Of a stretch of DNA of 64,000 nt, positions 53,999-62,583 are shown piece after piece. Source of the DNA: Gloeothece verrucosa PCC 7822. GTDB lineage: Bacteria > Cyanobacteriota > Cyanobacteriia > Cyanobacteriales > Microcystaceae. The notes below the pieces were generated by a model. It was not told the DNA's origin and searched no databases. It worked only from the letters and a program-made list of their open reading frames with translations. Position 1 is the stretch's first letter; each line of letters opens with the position of its first letter. The position numbers were made by a program, and so were the translations under genes. The DNA is taken from NCBI RefSeq assembly GCF_000147335.1, contig NC_014501.1, positions 5,324,501-5,388,500 of the forward strand, written 5' to 3'.

Positions 53999-55294
53999 TT
54001 ATTCATTCATATTTTTCAGAGTGGCGACGGCTGAAGGGGAAATTTGATTCATATAGCGAAAAATCCAGTATTTAAATATGGTATCTAAAATCACGGGAAA
54101 AGTGGCAATAAACAGAAAAATTGCGCCTCGATTAGCCGGAAGTCCTAAGTGTTCGGATAATCCTTCTAGAATTACTTCCCATCCATGAGGAGAGTGAAAC
54201 CCGACAAACATATCCGTAAATAAAATGAGGATAAAGGCTTGGGCGCTATCGCTTAAGCCTCCAATAATCTCTCCTAAAAATAGTTTTAAAGCTCTTACGC
54301 CTTTGGGATTAGTTATCACGACTCCAGCAAAAGCAAGCACTCCCAATAAATCGGATAAGACATTACTAATAGCTCCGTTGCCTTTATGATAAAATTCTTC
54401 AGCCAGTTCATTCGCTTTGTTCATTATTTTTTCTTCCATCTCTTCAGCAGAAATTTTTGGGGCGCGATGGAGTAAGTTATTAAATTTTAGTTCTTCTTCA
54501 AAGGCTTGTAATTCTCGCATCGCTTCTTCTTTCATTTCTTGATGCAGAAAGATCGGAGTCTTTTCAAAGCTACGGAAATGTTCAACGACTGGCAAAACTA
54601 AAAATTGTTTAGATACTTTTTGAACTAATAAAGGAACGAGAATTAATAAAATTAGACAGCGAATTCCTTGTCGGGTATTGCGGCTAGAGTAGCGCAGATT
54701 TTGTAAGTATTGTTCTTCGGAGCGAGGATTCATATCTCTTTTGATTTTTTTGATGGTTCTGCCCAAGGAACGGGAAAATATTTTAGAATCATCAGCCGTC
54801 ATACTTTTTATTTCAATAACCGGTTCATAACTAGAATCATAAGCGTTTTGTGAGGAGTTTTTAGAAGAAGTTGGGATTTTATTAATTGCCGGTGAATTTG
54901 AGTTGACTATCGCTAAATTTTCCTCGAAATTTTGATAACGATTTAGGATTTCATCAATGATTTTTAGTGAGTCTAAAAAACGATAATCAGAACCTTTTAA
55001 CAATAATCGACTAACTTTGAATTCCGCTAAATTTATTTTAATAATATTTAATTGCTTTTCCACATCGGCTTGAAAACAGTCAAAAATATTTTGGCTGTAA
55101 TTTTTTGACAAGAGGGAGACTTTTTTACCGTCAAAATGTTCCTTTTCTATCTCACCTATTTTTAAAGCGGCTTGATAGGCTTTTAAAATCGCTCTTTCTG
55201 GAGTTTGACTCAACCATTTATGAGGAGAAAACAGCACATTTTTTAAAGTGAATGATAACCGTTCAGAGTCCGAAGGCATAAGAGAGGTTTTCAT
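53999..55294 (-). CDS. pcxA: Proton extrusion protein PcxA (CemA homologue)
   Basis: A 431-residue membrane protein of the PxcA/CemA family. The first 65 residues (LFSPHKWLSQTPERAILKAYQAA) and the C-terminal membrane domain with LFLGEIIGGLSDSAQAFILILFTDMFVGFHSPHGWEVI in fragments are diagnostic. Between them is a long, helical, charged region (about 150-275). In Synechocystis it supports light-induced proton extrusion and CO2/bicarbonate uptake; in plastids CemA fulfils a related role. It lies 191 bases downstream of the beta-carbonic anhydrase on the same strand, fitting an inorganic-carbon cluster. Confidence 0.9.
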   Translation of the reverse strand: MKTSLMPSDSERLSFTLKNVLFSPHKWLSQTPERAILKAYQAALKIGEIEKEHFDGKKVSLLSKNYSQNIFDCFQADVEKQLNIIKINLAEFKVSRLLLKGSDYRFLDSLKIIDEILNRYQNFEENLAIVNSNSPAINKIPTSSKNSSQNAYDSSYEPVIEIKSMTADDSKIFSRSLGRTIKKIKRDMNPRSEEQYLQNLRYSSRNTRQGIRCLILLILVPLLVQKVSKQFLVLPVVEHFRSFEKTPIFLHQEMKEEAMRELQAFEEELKFNNLLHRAPKISAEEMEEKIMNKANELAEEFYHKGNGAISNVLSDLLGVLAFAGVVITNPKGVRALKLFLGEIIGGLSDSAQAFILILFTDMFVGFHSPHGWEVILEGLSEHLGLPANRGAIFLFIATFPVILDTIFKYWIFRYMNQISPSAVATLKNMNE

Positions 55295-55485
55295 ATTTTT
55301 CCAGGTATCAAGTTATGTTATTGACTGAAATTTTGGACTTAGCCTCAAGAAGTTGATACTAAATCCAAAATTTTGTATATTAAAGGTCAACTTTCTAAGT
55401 TTAGCTGTAAAATGGGTAATTTTGCTAAAAAAATGTTGAGAAAAATCACCCTATTTTGACTAGATTTACTCCGAGAAATACCGAC

Positions 55486-56202
55486 TTAATTAGGTTGTAA
55501 AGTCGCCAAGGGATCGGGAACAGGGAAAGCTTCTGAACGCAGTATAACAAATTTACTTTGTTGAGCATCATAAGCAAAAATATTTCCTGTTTCTATTTCA
55601 TAAAGCCAAGCATGAAGAGACAATTTATTACTATGTAATTTAGAACGAATAACCGGATAGGTTTCTAAATTTTCTATTTGAGTTAAAATGTTTTCTTCAA
55701 TGGCAATTCTTAACAATTTTTCTCCATCATAGTCTTGATAATTTTCTCGTAATAGACGGCGAGTTGACTCAGCATGATATTTTAGCCAGTCATAAACTAA
55801 TGGCATCTCATCCACTAAATTAGGTAACTGTAATAGTCCTTTCATACTGCCACAGTGGGAGTGTCCACAGACAATAATATGTTTGATATTTAAGGCAGAG
55901 ACAGCATACTCAATTCCTGCACCTTCACTATTATTATTATTTCCATGAGGAGGAATAATATTACCAAGATTGCGAATAATAAAGAGTTCTCCGGGTTGAG
56001 TTTGAGTTAATAAATTCGGATCAATTCTCGAGTCAGAACAAGTGATAAAGAGGATTTCAGGTGCTTGTCCTTGAGATAACTGACGAAACATTTCCTGATG
56101 AACAGAAAAATAGTTGATTTGAAATTCGTTCAATCCTCGAATAATTCGCTTAATTGGCATAGAAGAATCCTTGTGGTTCAGATCAAGTTGTGGTGCTGTC
56201 AT
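55486..56202 (-). CDS. Beta-class carbonic anhydrase
   Basis: A 238-residue enzyme that interconverts CO2 and bicarbonate. The zinc ligands are C55 (FITCSDSR) with D57, and His and Cys in VCGHSHCGSMKG near 108-114. A second in-frame ATG (M15) is an alternative start. There is no clear signal peptide, so a cytoplasmic or carboxysomal location is likely. It is the last gene of a row sbtA-sbtB-sbtB-carbonic anhydrase, all on the minus strand, which supports its function in CO2 concentration. Confidence 0.92.
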   Translation of the reverse strand: MTAPQLDLNHKDSSMPIKRIIRGLNEFQINYFSVHQEMFRQLSQGQAPEILFITCSDSRIDPNLLTQTQPGELFIIRNLGNIIPPHGNNNNSEGAGIEYAVSALNIKHIIVCGHSHCGSMKGLLQLPNLVDEMPLVYDWLKYHAESTRRLLRENYQDYDGEKLLRIAIEENILTQIENLETYPVIRSKLHSNKLSLHAWLYEIETGNIFAYDAQQSKFVILRSEAFPVPDPLATLQPN

Positions 56203-56240
56203 TTAAGGCCTCACTTTAAGTGTCTTGAAAGAACATTTTT

Positions 56241-56555
56241 CTAATGGCTAACCCATTTAGCATCAGCAACTAGGCAGACTCCGCCGACTTTTTTTAGTAG
56301 AGGTTTGAGGTTTTCTACCAACGTATTAAGCTGTCTATCATTGGTGCATACCGTCAGAATATATTGACCACTAAAAACACAGTCAACATCTGAACAAGAT
56401 AGGCCACGATCTCCTTTTCCTGATGTATCTTCTATGATGGTATAACCAGAAACTTGAACCTGATCTAAAATTTTAATTGCTTCTTGGATGTGAAAACTAC
56501 TAATGATGATTTCAACTCTTTTGACATCCTGTAGTAGAGTATTGTAATAGTCCAT
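56241..56555 (-). CDS. SbtB-like PII protein, copy 1
   Basis: A 104-residue trimeric PII-type protein. It has EIIISSFHIQEAIKIL at the start, a T-loop of DTSGKGDRG near 43-51, and ends GGVCLVADAKWVSH. It lacks the C-terminal CGPxGC redox loop of Synechocystis SbtB. It is 60-odd percent like the next protein. SbtB binds adenyl nucleotides (AMP, cAMP, c-di-AMP) and controls SbtA bicarbonate transport; with two copies here the roles may have split. It starts 20 bases after the second copy and ends 38 bases before the carbonic anhydrase start. Confidence 0.8.
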   Translation of the reverse strand: MDYYNTLLQDVKRVEIIISSFHIQEAIKILDQVQVSGYTIIEDTSGKGDRGLSCSDVDCVFSGQYILTVCTNDRQLNTLVENLKPLLKKVGGVCLVADAKWVSH

Positions 56556-56575
56556 ATTGTGCTTGAGTTAGTTTT

Positions 56576-56869
56576 TTAATGAATTACCCAGTTAGCATCA
56601 CTCACTAAACAGATACCGCCGATCTTTTTCAGTAAGGGTAACAGTTCATCAATGAGGTCATTCAATTGTTTATCATTGGTACAGACTGTCATGATATAAC
56701 TGTTGCTGAATGTCGCTCCTAAATCGTTATAACTTATGCCGCGTTCCCCTTTTCCTGATGTATTTTTGATGGCCGTATAACCTGAGACTCGCACCGTATC
56801 TAATATATCTAAAACCTCCTCCATTTCTAAGGTACTGATGATAATTTCGACCTTTTTAACTTGTTGCAT
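56576..56869 (-). CDS. sbtB: SbtB-like PII protein, copy 2
   Basis: A 97-residue paralogue of the adjacent SbtB-like protein, with EIIISTLEMEEVLDIL, T-loop NTSGKGERGIS (about 37-47) and a C-terminal GGICLVSDANWVIH. It also lacks the CGPxGC loop. It starts three bases after the stop of the transporter gene, the usual coupling for sbtA-sbtB. It probably binds adenine nucleotides and gates the transporter. Confidence 0.85.
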   Translation of the reverse strand: MQQVKKVEIIISTLEMEEVLDILDTVRVSGYTAIKNTSGKGERGISYNDLGATFSNSYIMTVCTNDKQLNDLIDELLPLLKKIGGICLVSDANWVIH

Positions 56870-56872
56870 TTT

Positions 56873-57847
56873 TTAAACTCCAAGCTTATGAATAATTTCT
56901 AGATAGAGGGGAATTCCCACAACAATATTGAAGGGAAAAGTTAAGGCTAAAGCCATAGAAACATAAAGACTAGGATTTGCTTCGGGTACGGTCATCCGCA
57001 TGGCAGCAGGCACAGCAATATAGGAAGCACTGGCGCATAAAACCGCAAATAATAAGCTATTTCCTTCCCCAAATCCTAACAGTTTGGCAATTAAAATACC
57101 GACGATAGCATTCATGACGGGAACGATGACTGAAAAGCCGATTAAGAAAGAGCCGGTTTTACTCAGTTCTCTAATTCTTCGTGCGGCTACTAATCCCATA
57201 TCGAGTAAAAAGAAAGTCAAAGCGCCATAAAAAATTCCTTGGGTAAAAGGTTGGAGTTTTTCCCATCCTTTCTCACCCGTTAGCATCCCAACAACGACGC
57301 TACCAATTAATAGAAAAACTGAGCCATTGAGGAAAGCTTCGCGCATGACTTCTTTCCAAGAAAATTCCCCATCTTCCTCTTTTTTAGCCGCAAACACTCT
57401 CACCAAAATTAATCCTACAATAATAGCCGGTGATTCCATTAATGCTAAAGCCGCTACCATGTGTCCGCCATAGCTAATATGAAGTTTTTCTAGAAATGAA
57501 CTTGCGGTAATGAAAGTAACTGCACTAATAGAACCATAAGCAGCCGCTATGGCAGCCGCATTATAATTGTCTAGTCTAACTCTAAGAATAAAAAAAGTAT
57601 AAACAGGCACAATACAAGCCATGAGAATCGCGGCAATTAAAGTGGTAGCGACTTGAGTATTGAAACCACTTTCTGATAATTCATAGCCTCCTTTAAAGCC
57701 AATGGCTAAAAGTAAATAGAGGGAAAATAGTTTAGGTAAGGGTTGGGGAATTTCTAAATCCGATTTTAAAAAAACTGCTAACATCCCCAAGAAAAAGAAT
57801 AACACCGGCGGGTTGAGTATATTAAAGAGAATTAGGCTTCCATCCAT
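56873..57847 (-). CDS. sbtA: Sodium-dependent bicarbonate transporter, SbtA family (divergent)
   Basis: A 324-residue transporter with about ten membrane spans, shorter than the 374 residues of Synechocystis SbtA because the central cytoplasmic loop is short (AAKKEEDGEFSWKEV, about 150-165). Segments such as YGSISAVTFITASSF, ALALMESPAIIVGLI and the C-terminal CASASYIAVPAAMRMTVPEANPS are family hallmarks. It should bring bicarbonate in with sodium. The sequence is divergent, and may be the SbtA2-like form with lower known affinity; that is inference. It leads the operon with two sbtB-like genes and carbonic anhydrase. Confidence 0.82.
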   Translation of the reverse strand: MDGSLILFNILNPPVLFFFLGMLAVFLKSDLEIPQPLPKLFSLYLLLAIGFKGGYELSESGFNTQVATTLIAAILMACIVPVYTFFILRVRLDNYNAAAIAAAYGSISAVTFITASSFLEKLHISYGGHMVAALALMESPAIIVGLILVRVFAAKKEEDGEFSWKEVMREAFLNGSVFLLIGSVVVGMLTGEKGWEKLQPFTQGIFYGALTFFLLDMGLVAARRIRELSKTGSFLIGFSVIVPVMNAIVGILIAKLLGFGEGNSLLFAVLCASASYIAVPAAMRMTVPEANPSLYVSMALALTFPFNIVVGIPLYLEIIHKLGV

Positions 57848-57884
57848 AGATATATTTTTTTTCGTTCCTTCGGTATATTTTTCT

Positions 57885-57901
57885 ATCGTTATTAACGATA
57901 C
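57885..57901. promoter_or_regulatory. Perfect 7-3-7 palindrome upstream of sbtA
   Basis: TATCGTT ATT AACGATA is an exact inverted repeat, starting 38 bases upstream of the sbtA ATG. It fits an operator for a dimeric regulator. Carbon-responsive LysR regulators (CcmR/NdhR, CmpR) are obvious candidates, though this is not their textbook motif. Confidence 0.55.
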
Positions 57902-58054
57902 TTTACAATACTTAAGAAAGTGATGAGAAAACTCTAAGAAAATTCTTAAATATTAGGTTCCGTAAATTTCTATCTTTAGGGTTTGGTAGCCAATGAAAAT
58001 ACTTAAGTAATATTTGGGTGTTTATGAAAAAAGTTTATATATTAGGAGTTAACT

Positions 58055-58918
58055 ATGCGCTGGCAACTGGGTCGTCGCAGTGAAAATGTTGAGGATAGGC
58101 GGGGAATGAGCGCCCCTGTGGTGGGTGGAGGAATTGGGGCTATTGTGTTAGCTTTAGTGGCGATGTTTTTAGGGGTTGACCCGAGTATTATTCTAGACCA
58201 AGGTACAGGAAGCGGGGATAATTCTAATAGTTCTTACCCTCCTTCTCAACAGACTGCCACTGAAAAACAGGAGGCTGATTTTGTTTCTGTAGTGCTTGCA
58301 GATACCGAGGATACTTGGCATGATATATTCCGTAGGATGGGAAGAACATATACTGACCCTAAATTAGTGCTATTTCGGGGTAGCGTTGAGTCAGCTTGCG
58401 GTTATGCTAAAGCGGCGATGGGGCCTTTTTACTGTCCTAGCGATCAAAAAGTTTATATTGATTTGAGTTTTTACCAACAGCTAAAAAACCAACTGAACGC
58501 ACCAGGAGATTTTGCTCAAGCGTATGTGATCGCTCATGAAGTGGGACATCATGTTCAAAATTTATTAGGAATTTCCGAAAAAGTTCAATCAGTGCGTTCT
58601 CAGGTGAGCGAACAACAAGCGAATCAACTGTCTGTAAAATTAGAATTACAGGCCGACTGTTTGGCAGGGGTTTGGGCTTATCATGCTCAACAAACCCGTC
58701 AAATTTTAGAACCCGGTGATACTGAAGAAGCGCTCAATGCCGCCAGTCAAATTGGGGATGATCGCTTACAGGAGCGAGCTAGAGGTTATGTGGTTCCGGA
58801 TTCATTTACTCATGGAAGTTCGGCCCAAAGAGTTACTTGGTTTAATCGCGGATTGAAAACCGGTGATATGGGTTACTGCAATACTTTCGCTGCTTTAGGA
58901 AACTTAGACAAACCTTGA
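58055..58918 (+). CDS. YpfJ family neutral zinc metallopeptidase
   Basis: A 287-residue protein. It opens with MRWQLGRRSENVEDRRG, as in E. coli YpfJ, followed by a membrane span (about 26-48, GGGIGAIVLALVAMFLGVD). A spacer leads to the domain with FYCPSDQKVYID and the zinc motif HEVGHH at 161-166. The C-terminal part has ELQADCLAGVWAY and GTHGSSAQRVTWF-like residues. YpfJ proteins are predicted periplasmic or membrane peptidases of unknown role. ATTAGGAG lies about seven bases before ATG 58055. Confidence 0.88.
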   Translation: MRWQLGRRSENVEDRRGMSAPVVGGGIGAIVLALVAMFLGVDPSIILDQGTGSGDNSNSSYPPSQQTATEKQEADFVSVVLADTEDTWHDIFRRMGRTYTDPKLVLFRGSVESACGYAKAAMGPFYCPSDQKVYIDLSFYQQLKNQLNAPGDFAQAYVIAHEVGHHVQNLLGISEKVQSVRSQVSEQQANQLSVKLELQADCLAGVWAYHAQQTRQILEPGDTEEALNAASQIGDDRLQERARGYVVPDSFTHGSSAQRVTWFNRGLKTGDMGYCNTFAALGNLDKP

Positions 58919-58991
58919 CAGATTTGATGTTCCTTTCTTGCTTCAACCAGGGGAGACGGCTCCTATCCTGTCCGACAAGCGTAACTTCAGG

Positions 58992-60170
58992 TCAAGCCAA
59001 CCTTACTTTATTGACAGGGGCATTTTTCAAGTTAATACTAGCATTTAAGTCCCTATCAATTTGACTATTACAAATTTGGCAATCAAATACCCTTTGAGAT
59101 AACTTAATCGGTTGTTGGTGTCCACAACTTGAACAAGTTTTACTTGAGGGATACCATCTATCTACTATTTCTACTTGGGTAGAGTAGAACTTTTGCTTGT
59201 ATTCTAACTGTCTTCTAAACTCATAAAATCCTTGATTAGCTACAGCTTCCGATAGCTTACAATTGGCTAACATTCCAGAAACATTTAAGTCTTCTATCCT
59301 AAGTCTGGAGTTTTCTCGACTAATATCGGTTGTAGTCTTATGAAGAAAATCTTTCCTTATATTAGAAACTCGGGAATGTTTTTTGGCTAATTGTCTATAG
59401 TAGAGCTTGGCTCTATTAGAAGCTTTAATCTTTTTCTTTCTATTGCCTAATTGTTTGTTTCTATTTGCCCATTGAAATTGACTTAGCTTGGTTTTCGCCT
59501 CTTTTAAAGTCTTGGGCATTTCATACACTTTTCCTGTACTTAATGTGGCAAACGCCTTAACGCCTAGATCTATACCTACTAATTCATTTTTCTGAATAAT
59601 TGGGGGAATTTTCTCGGCATCAATAGTAAATGAAACATACCATTTATGGGAAGAACGACTAATAGTAAAAGTTTGACTAGAGCAAGTGAAGAGTAATTCT
59701 TCTTTCAGCCTAAACGTCCCTAAACCGGGTATGATTATCTTTTTTCCTGCTTGAATTACTTGACGATTAGAGAAAGGAAGCATTGCTCTCCCCTTACTTG
59801 GATAAATACCTGAACTTTTATAAACCGTGAAAGAATCACCGTCTTTCTTGGCTTTTAAAACCGGCAATTTTCCCAATCCTTTACGATAGCGACTCATAGC
59901 CTTTCCTAAATTGTTTAAGGCTGACTGATAAATCGTAGATGGATATTTCTTCATCCATTTATATTTATCATTCGCCATCACGTGATTTGTTAAAATCTTT
60001 TTAATTGCTGCTAATCTTGAGCCATCACCGACTTTTATTCCTTCAAATGACCAAGAAGATTTGATTAGGTCTAATCCGTAGTTATAGACTAACCTGGCAT
60101 AACCAGCACAACCAGCTAAGTAAGAACGTTCAATATTATTCAATTTTAGCTCTAACTTAATGGCGTACAT
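58992..60170 (-). CDS. tnpB: TnpB RNA-guided DNA endonuclease
   Basis: A 392-residue TnpB, an intact member of the IS200/IS605 accessory nuclease family ancestral to Cas12. The catalytic triad is D201 (VGIDLGVK), E293 (RIEDLNVSG) and D374 or D372 (IDRDLNASINL); the zinc finger is C346-x-x-C349 and C364-x-x-C367. It begins MYAIKLELKL at ATG 60170. It has no transposase gene beside it, so it may be a stranded or helper-dependent element. On the minus strand a TATAAT box lies upstream of the LE hairpin and could be its promoter. Confidence 0.9.
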   Translation of the reverse strand: MYAIKLELKLNNIERSYLAGCAGYARLVYNYGLDLIKSSWSFEGIKVGDGSRLAAIKKILTNHVMANDKYKWMKKYPSTIYQSALNNLGKAMSRYRKGLGKLPVLKAKKDGDSFTVYKSSGIYPSKGRAMLPFSNRQVIQAGKKIIIPGLGTFRLKEELLFTCSSQTFTISRSSHKWYVSFTIDAEKIPPIIQKNELVGIDLGVKAFATLSTGKVYEMPKTLKEAKTKLSQFQWANRNKQLGNRKKKIKASNRAKLYYRQLAKKHSRVSNIRKDFLHKTTTDISRENSRLRIEDLNVSGMLANCKLSEAVANQGFYEFRRQLEYKQKFYSTQVEIVDRWYPSSKTCSSCGHQQPIKLSQRVFDCQICNSQIDRDLNASINLKNAPVNKVRLA

Positions 60171-60194
60171 ATCTTTTTGGCTTGTCAGATTCAG

Positions 60195-60216
60195 ACCCCG
60201 CTCTTAAGGGCGGGGT
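60195..60216 (-). repeat. Hairpin upstream of tnpB, presumed left-end structure
   Basis: ACCCCGC (60195-60201) pairs perfectly with GCGGGGT (60210-60216) around an eight-base loop. Imperfect palindromes like this at the left end are recognised by IS605-type transposases; it could alternatively be a terminator. Confidence 0.5.
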
Positions 60217-60335
60217 TTATATATTATATATTATACCACTTCCATCCGAATAAAAAAGAGTTAAGCTTTGTCTATAATTGTGAAGTAAAGTCAAGGAAAT
60301 ATGATTCTTAAGAAAGCTCAAAATAATCTCTAAAA

Positions 60336-61721
60336 TCAAACTTTCAAAGGCAGAGAAACGGTAAAAGTAGTAGTCTGATTAACCTCACTTTCTACTGTAA
60401 TTGTACCCTTATGTAAACGAACAATCTCATAAGCGATGGCTAGTCCTAACCCAGTTCCTCCTGTATGACGAGAGCGATCAGCCTCTACGCGATAAAAGCG
60501 CTTAAATAGATGAGGGAGGTTTTCTGGGGCAATTCCTTTACCGCTATTGCTAACCCTAATATAGACTTGCTCAGCTTGTGGTTGCGCCTTTACTGTCACT
60601 TTACCGCCATCAGGAGTATATTTAATGGCATTATCTAGCAAATTGAGAAACACATTGGTTAAATAGTCGGCATTGCCGGCAATCATTAATTCTGGTTCTA
60701 TATTGTCTGTTAACAAAATATTGCGCGGTTCTGCCATCATTTGGAACTGTTCAACCAAAATACTCAACAGTTCACTTAAATCTATCTGTTGAAACTGTAT
60801 AGTTTCTTGTTCAAGGCGGGTTAAAAATAATAACCCATTGGCTAAACGAATCAGACGATCAACTTCATACTCCAAAGCTTGTAAAGTGGCTTGATACTCC
60901 TCTGGGGTGCGGTTTTGACTTAAAGTGACACCAATTCGCCCTTTAATCACCGCTAGAGGGGTGCGTAACTCGTGAGAAGCATCTGCTGTAAAGCGCCGTT
61001 CATGTTCAAAAGCCGCACTCAAGCGGTCCAACATTCGATCTAAAGTCATCGCCAAGCGTCCTACTTCGTCAAATGATCCTGCATAACCAATGCGGCGAGT
61101 AATATCATCAGGATTGATCGCTTGTGCTGTGCGAATGATATTATCAATAGGCCGCAATGCCCGATCAGCTAAAAACAGCCCTCCTAATCCGGCCAAGAAC
61201 AAGATTAAAGGATAACTGAGCAACATTAAAGTCAGTAAATGTTCAGAGGCTTCTTTTAGAGGTTCAAGAGATTGAGCAACTTGTAATAATCCTCGCCCTT
61301 TTGATAAGATTATCGGCTGATTGTAAACTCGCCATATCCCTGAATCATAAATAAAATTACTGTAACCTTTTTGCCCAGGTACGGGGGCAGGAAATTCTTG
61401 ATATTCGCCAAAACCATCGACTATTTTCCCCGTTGAGGTAATCAGGCGCACTGCGTACCCTGCCTGTTTTAAATTTGAAGCGATCTTTTGTGAACTGTTA
61501 TTTTTTTTGAGAACCGGCGGTTCGTTATCGAGAATGAGGGTATTTAATATTTCTGAGGCAGTAATATTTAAGTTTCTATCTACCTGACTCTGAAGGCTAT
61601 ATTTTAATTGTAAATACAAGTAACTGCTAAAAGCGGCTAGAGTACACCCAAGCAGAATGATGTACCATCCCGTTAAGCGTACCCGTAAACTAATTTTTTC
61701 TAATCTCAACCAATTAGCCAT
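60336..61721 (-). CDS. Membrane sensor histidine kinase
   Basis: A 461-residue kinase from the ATG at 61721; a TTG 30 bases earlier would overlap the regulator gene. Membrane spans at about 14-36 and 160-190 flank a periplasmic sensor domain of about 120 residues. A HAMP linker follows, then the H-box DASHELRTPLAVIKG near 250 with the phosphorylated His, and the ATPase N-box FLNLLDNAIKYTPDGG near 370 and G-boxes GKGIAPENL and GGTGLGLAIAYEIV. The response-regulator gene lies just upstream, five bases away. The stimulus is unknown; the pair resembles cyanobacterial RppA/RppB and ManS/ManR-like systems. Confidence 0.85.
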   Translation of the reverse strand: MANWLRLEKISLRVRLTGWYIILLGCTLAAFSSYLYLQLKYSLQSQVDRNLNITASEILNTLILDNEPPVLKKNNSSQKIASNLKQAGYAVRLITSTGKIVDGFGEYQEFPAPVPGQKGYSNFIYDSGIWRVYNQPIILSKGRGLLQVAQSLEPLKEASEHLLTLMLLSYPLILFLAGLGGLFLADRALRPIDNIIRTAQAINPDDITRRIGYAGSFDEVGRLAMTLDRMLDRLSAAFEHERRFTADASHELRTPLAVIKGRIGVTLSQNRTPEEYQATLQALEYEVDRLIRLANGLLFLTRLEQETIQFQQIDLSELLSILVEQFQMMAEPRNILLTDNIEPELMIAGNADYLTNVFLNLLDNAIKYTPDGGKVTVKAQPQAEQVYIRVSNSGKGIAPENLPHLFKRFYRVEADRSRHTGGTGLGLAIAYEIVRLHKGTITVESEVNQTTTFTVSLPLKV

Positions 61722-61726
61722 TAGTT

Positions 61727-62404
61727 TTAGCTGCCTTCTGCCTTCATACAATAGCCTACGCCTCGCACTGTATGTAACAGAGGCCGTTGAAACCCTCGGT
61801 CTATTTTGCGCCTGAGATAGCCCACATAGACATCAACTACATTAGAATTGCTATAAAAATCCAGGTTCCAAACCTGCTCACCGATTTGAGTCCGAGTTAA
61901 TACCTGGTTACAATTACGTAATAAGTATTCTAAAAGTTTAAATTCTAAAGGACTCAGATCAATGAGCTTGTCGCCTCGTTTCACTTCTCGGGTGACAAGG
62001 TCCATCGTCAAGTCTCCTAATGCCAAAACTGTATTGAATTGAAGGGGAGGGCGACGTTGTAAAGCCCTGATACGGGCGAGTAATTCTGAAAAGGCGAAGG
62101 GTTTAACCATATAATCATCAGCCCCCTGATTTAAGCCTTTGACCCGATCTTCTACGCTATCTCGCGCAGTCAGCAGTAAAATCGGTACAGAGACTTTTTT
62201 CGCGCGAATCTCTCCTAATAATTTCAAGCCATCAATTTTGGGGAGCATGATGTCTAAGATAATGATGTCATATTCCACCGCATCAACATAATTTTTGCCT
62301 TGTTGTCCGTCAGGGGCGATATCTACCACATAGCCTGTTTCTTTTAACCCTTGACTGATAAATTGAGCAATCCCTGGTTCATCCTCGACTAAGAGTATCC
62401 GCAT
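61727..62404 (-). CDS. OmpR-family response regulator
   Basis: A 225-residue regulator. The receiver holds D8-E9 (LLVEDEPG), phosphoacceptor D51 (IILDIMLPKIDG), T/S84-like LLTARD and K103-like DYMVKPFAF. The C-terminal winged helix (about 125-222) has LTMDLVTREVKRGDKLIDLSPLEFKLLEYLLRN and VDVYVGYLRRKID in fragments, typical of DNA binding in the OmpR/PhoB class. It is cotranscribed with the kinase gene that follows five bases later. Confidence 0.92.
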   Translation of the reverse strand: MRILLVEDEPGIAQFISQGLKETGYVVDIAPDGQQGKNYVDAVEYDIIILDIMLPKIDGLKLLGEIRAKKVSVPILLLTARDSVEDRVKGLNQGADDYMVKPFAFSELLARIRALQRRPPLQFNTVLALGDLTMDLVTREVKRGDKLIDLSPLEFKLLEYLLRNCNQVLTRTQIGEQVWNLDFYSNSNVVDVYVGYLRRKIDRGFQRPLLHTVRGVGYCMKAEGS

Positions 62405-62473
62405 CTTGGTTGTTCCATCGTTTCCTTTTCTGCATTGTAGAACATCAGGGTTGCTCTTTGTTCAATAAAGGAA

Positions 62474-62536
62474 GGGAATAGGGAACAGGGAATAGGGAAT
62501 AGGGAACAGGGGACAGGGAACAGGGGAAAGGGAACA
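62474..62536. repeat. Array of nine heptamer repeats (GGGAACA/GGGAATA)
   Basis: Heptamers GGGAATA, GGGAACA, GGGAATA, GGGAATA, GGGAACA, GGGGACA, GGGAACA, GGGGAAA and GGGAACA follow each other over 63 bases, between the regulator and carbonic anhydrase genes. It is the longest such array in the window and typical of short tandem repeats in cyanobacterial genomes. Confidence 0.85.
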
Positions 62537-62583
62537 CCCGATCCCTGGGAAAATTTTAATTAGGCAAGAGGAAAGAGTGAATA

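Larger units (their letters stand above)
58925..60220 (-). mobile_element. Solo TnpB transposon (IS605-like, no TnpA)
   Basis: The element consists of a tnpB gene, a hairpin upstream (60195-60216) and a downstream region that could encode the guide RNA (omega RNA) and right end. On the minus strand the downstream part carries a small GGAG/CTCC hairpin and ends around GAAGCAAGAAAGG (about 58934-58946), like other cyanobacterial elements. No TnpA gene is present. The exact ends and the TAM cannot be set from one copy. Confidence 0.55.

Noticed and set aside
60171..60335. A TnpA transposase remnant next to tnpB.
   Set aside because: No open frame or Tyr-transposase motif is present in this stretch.
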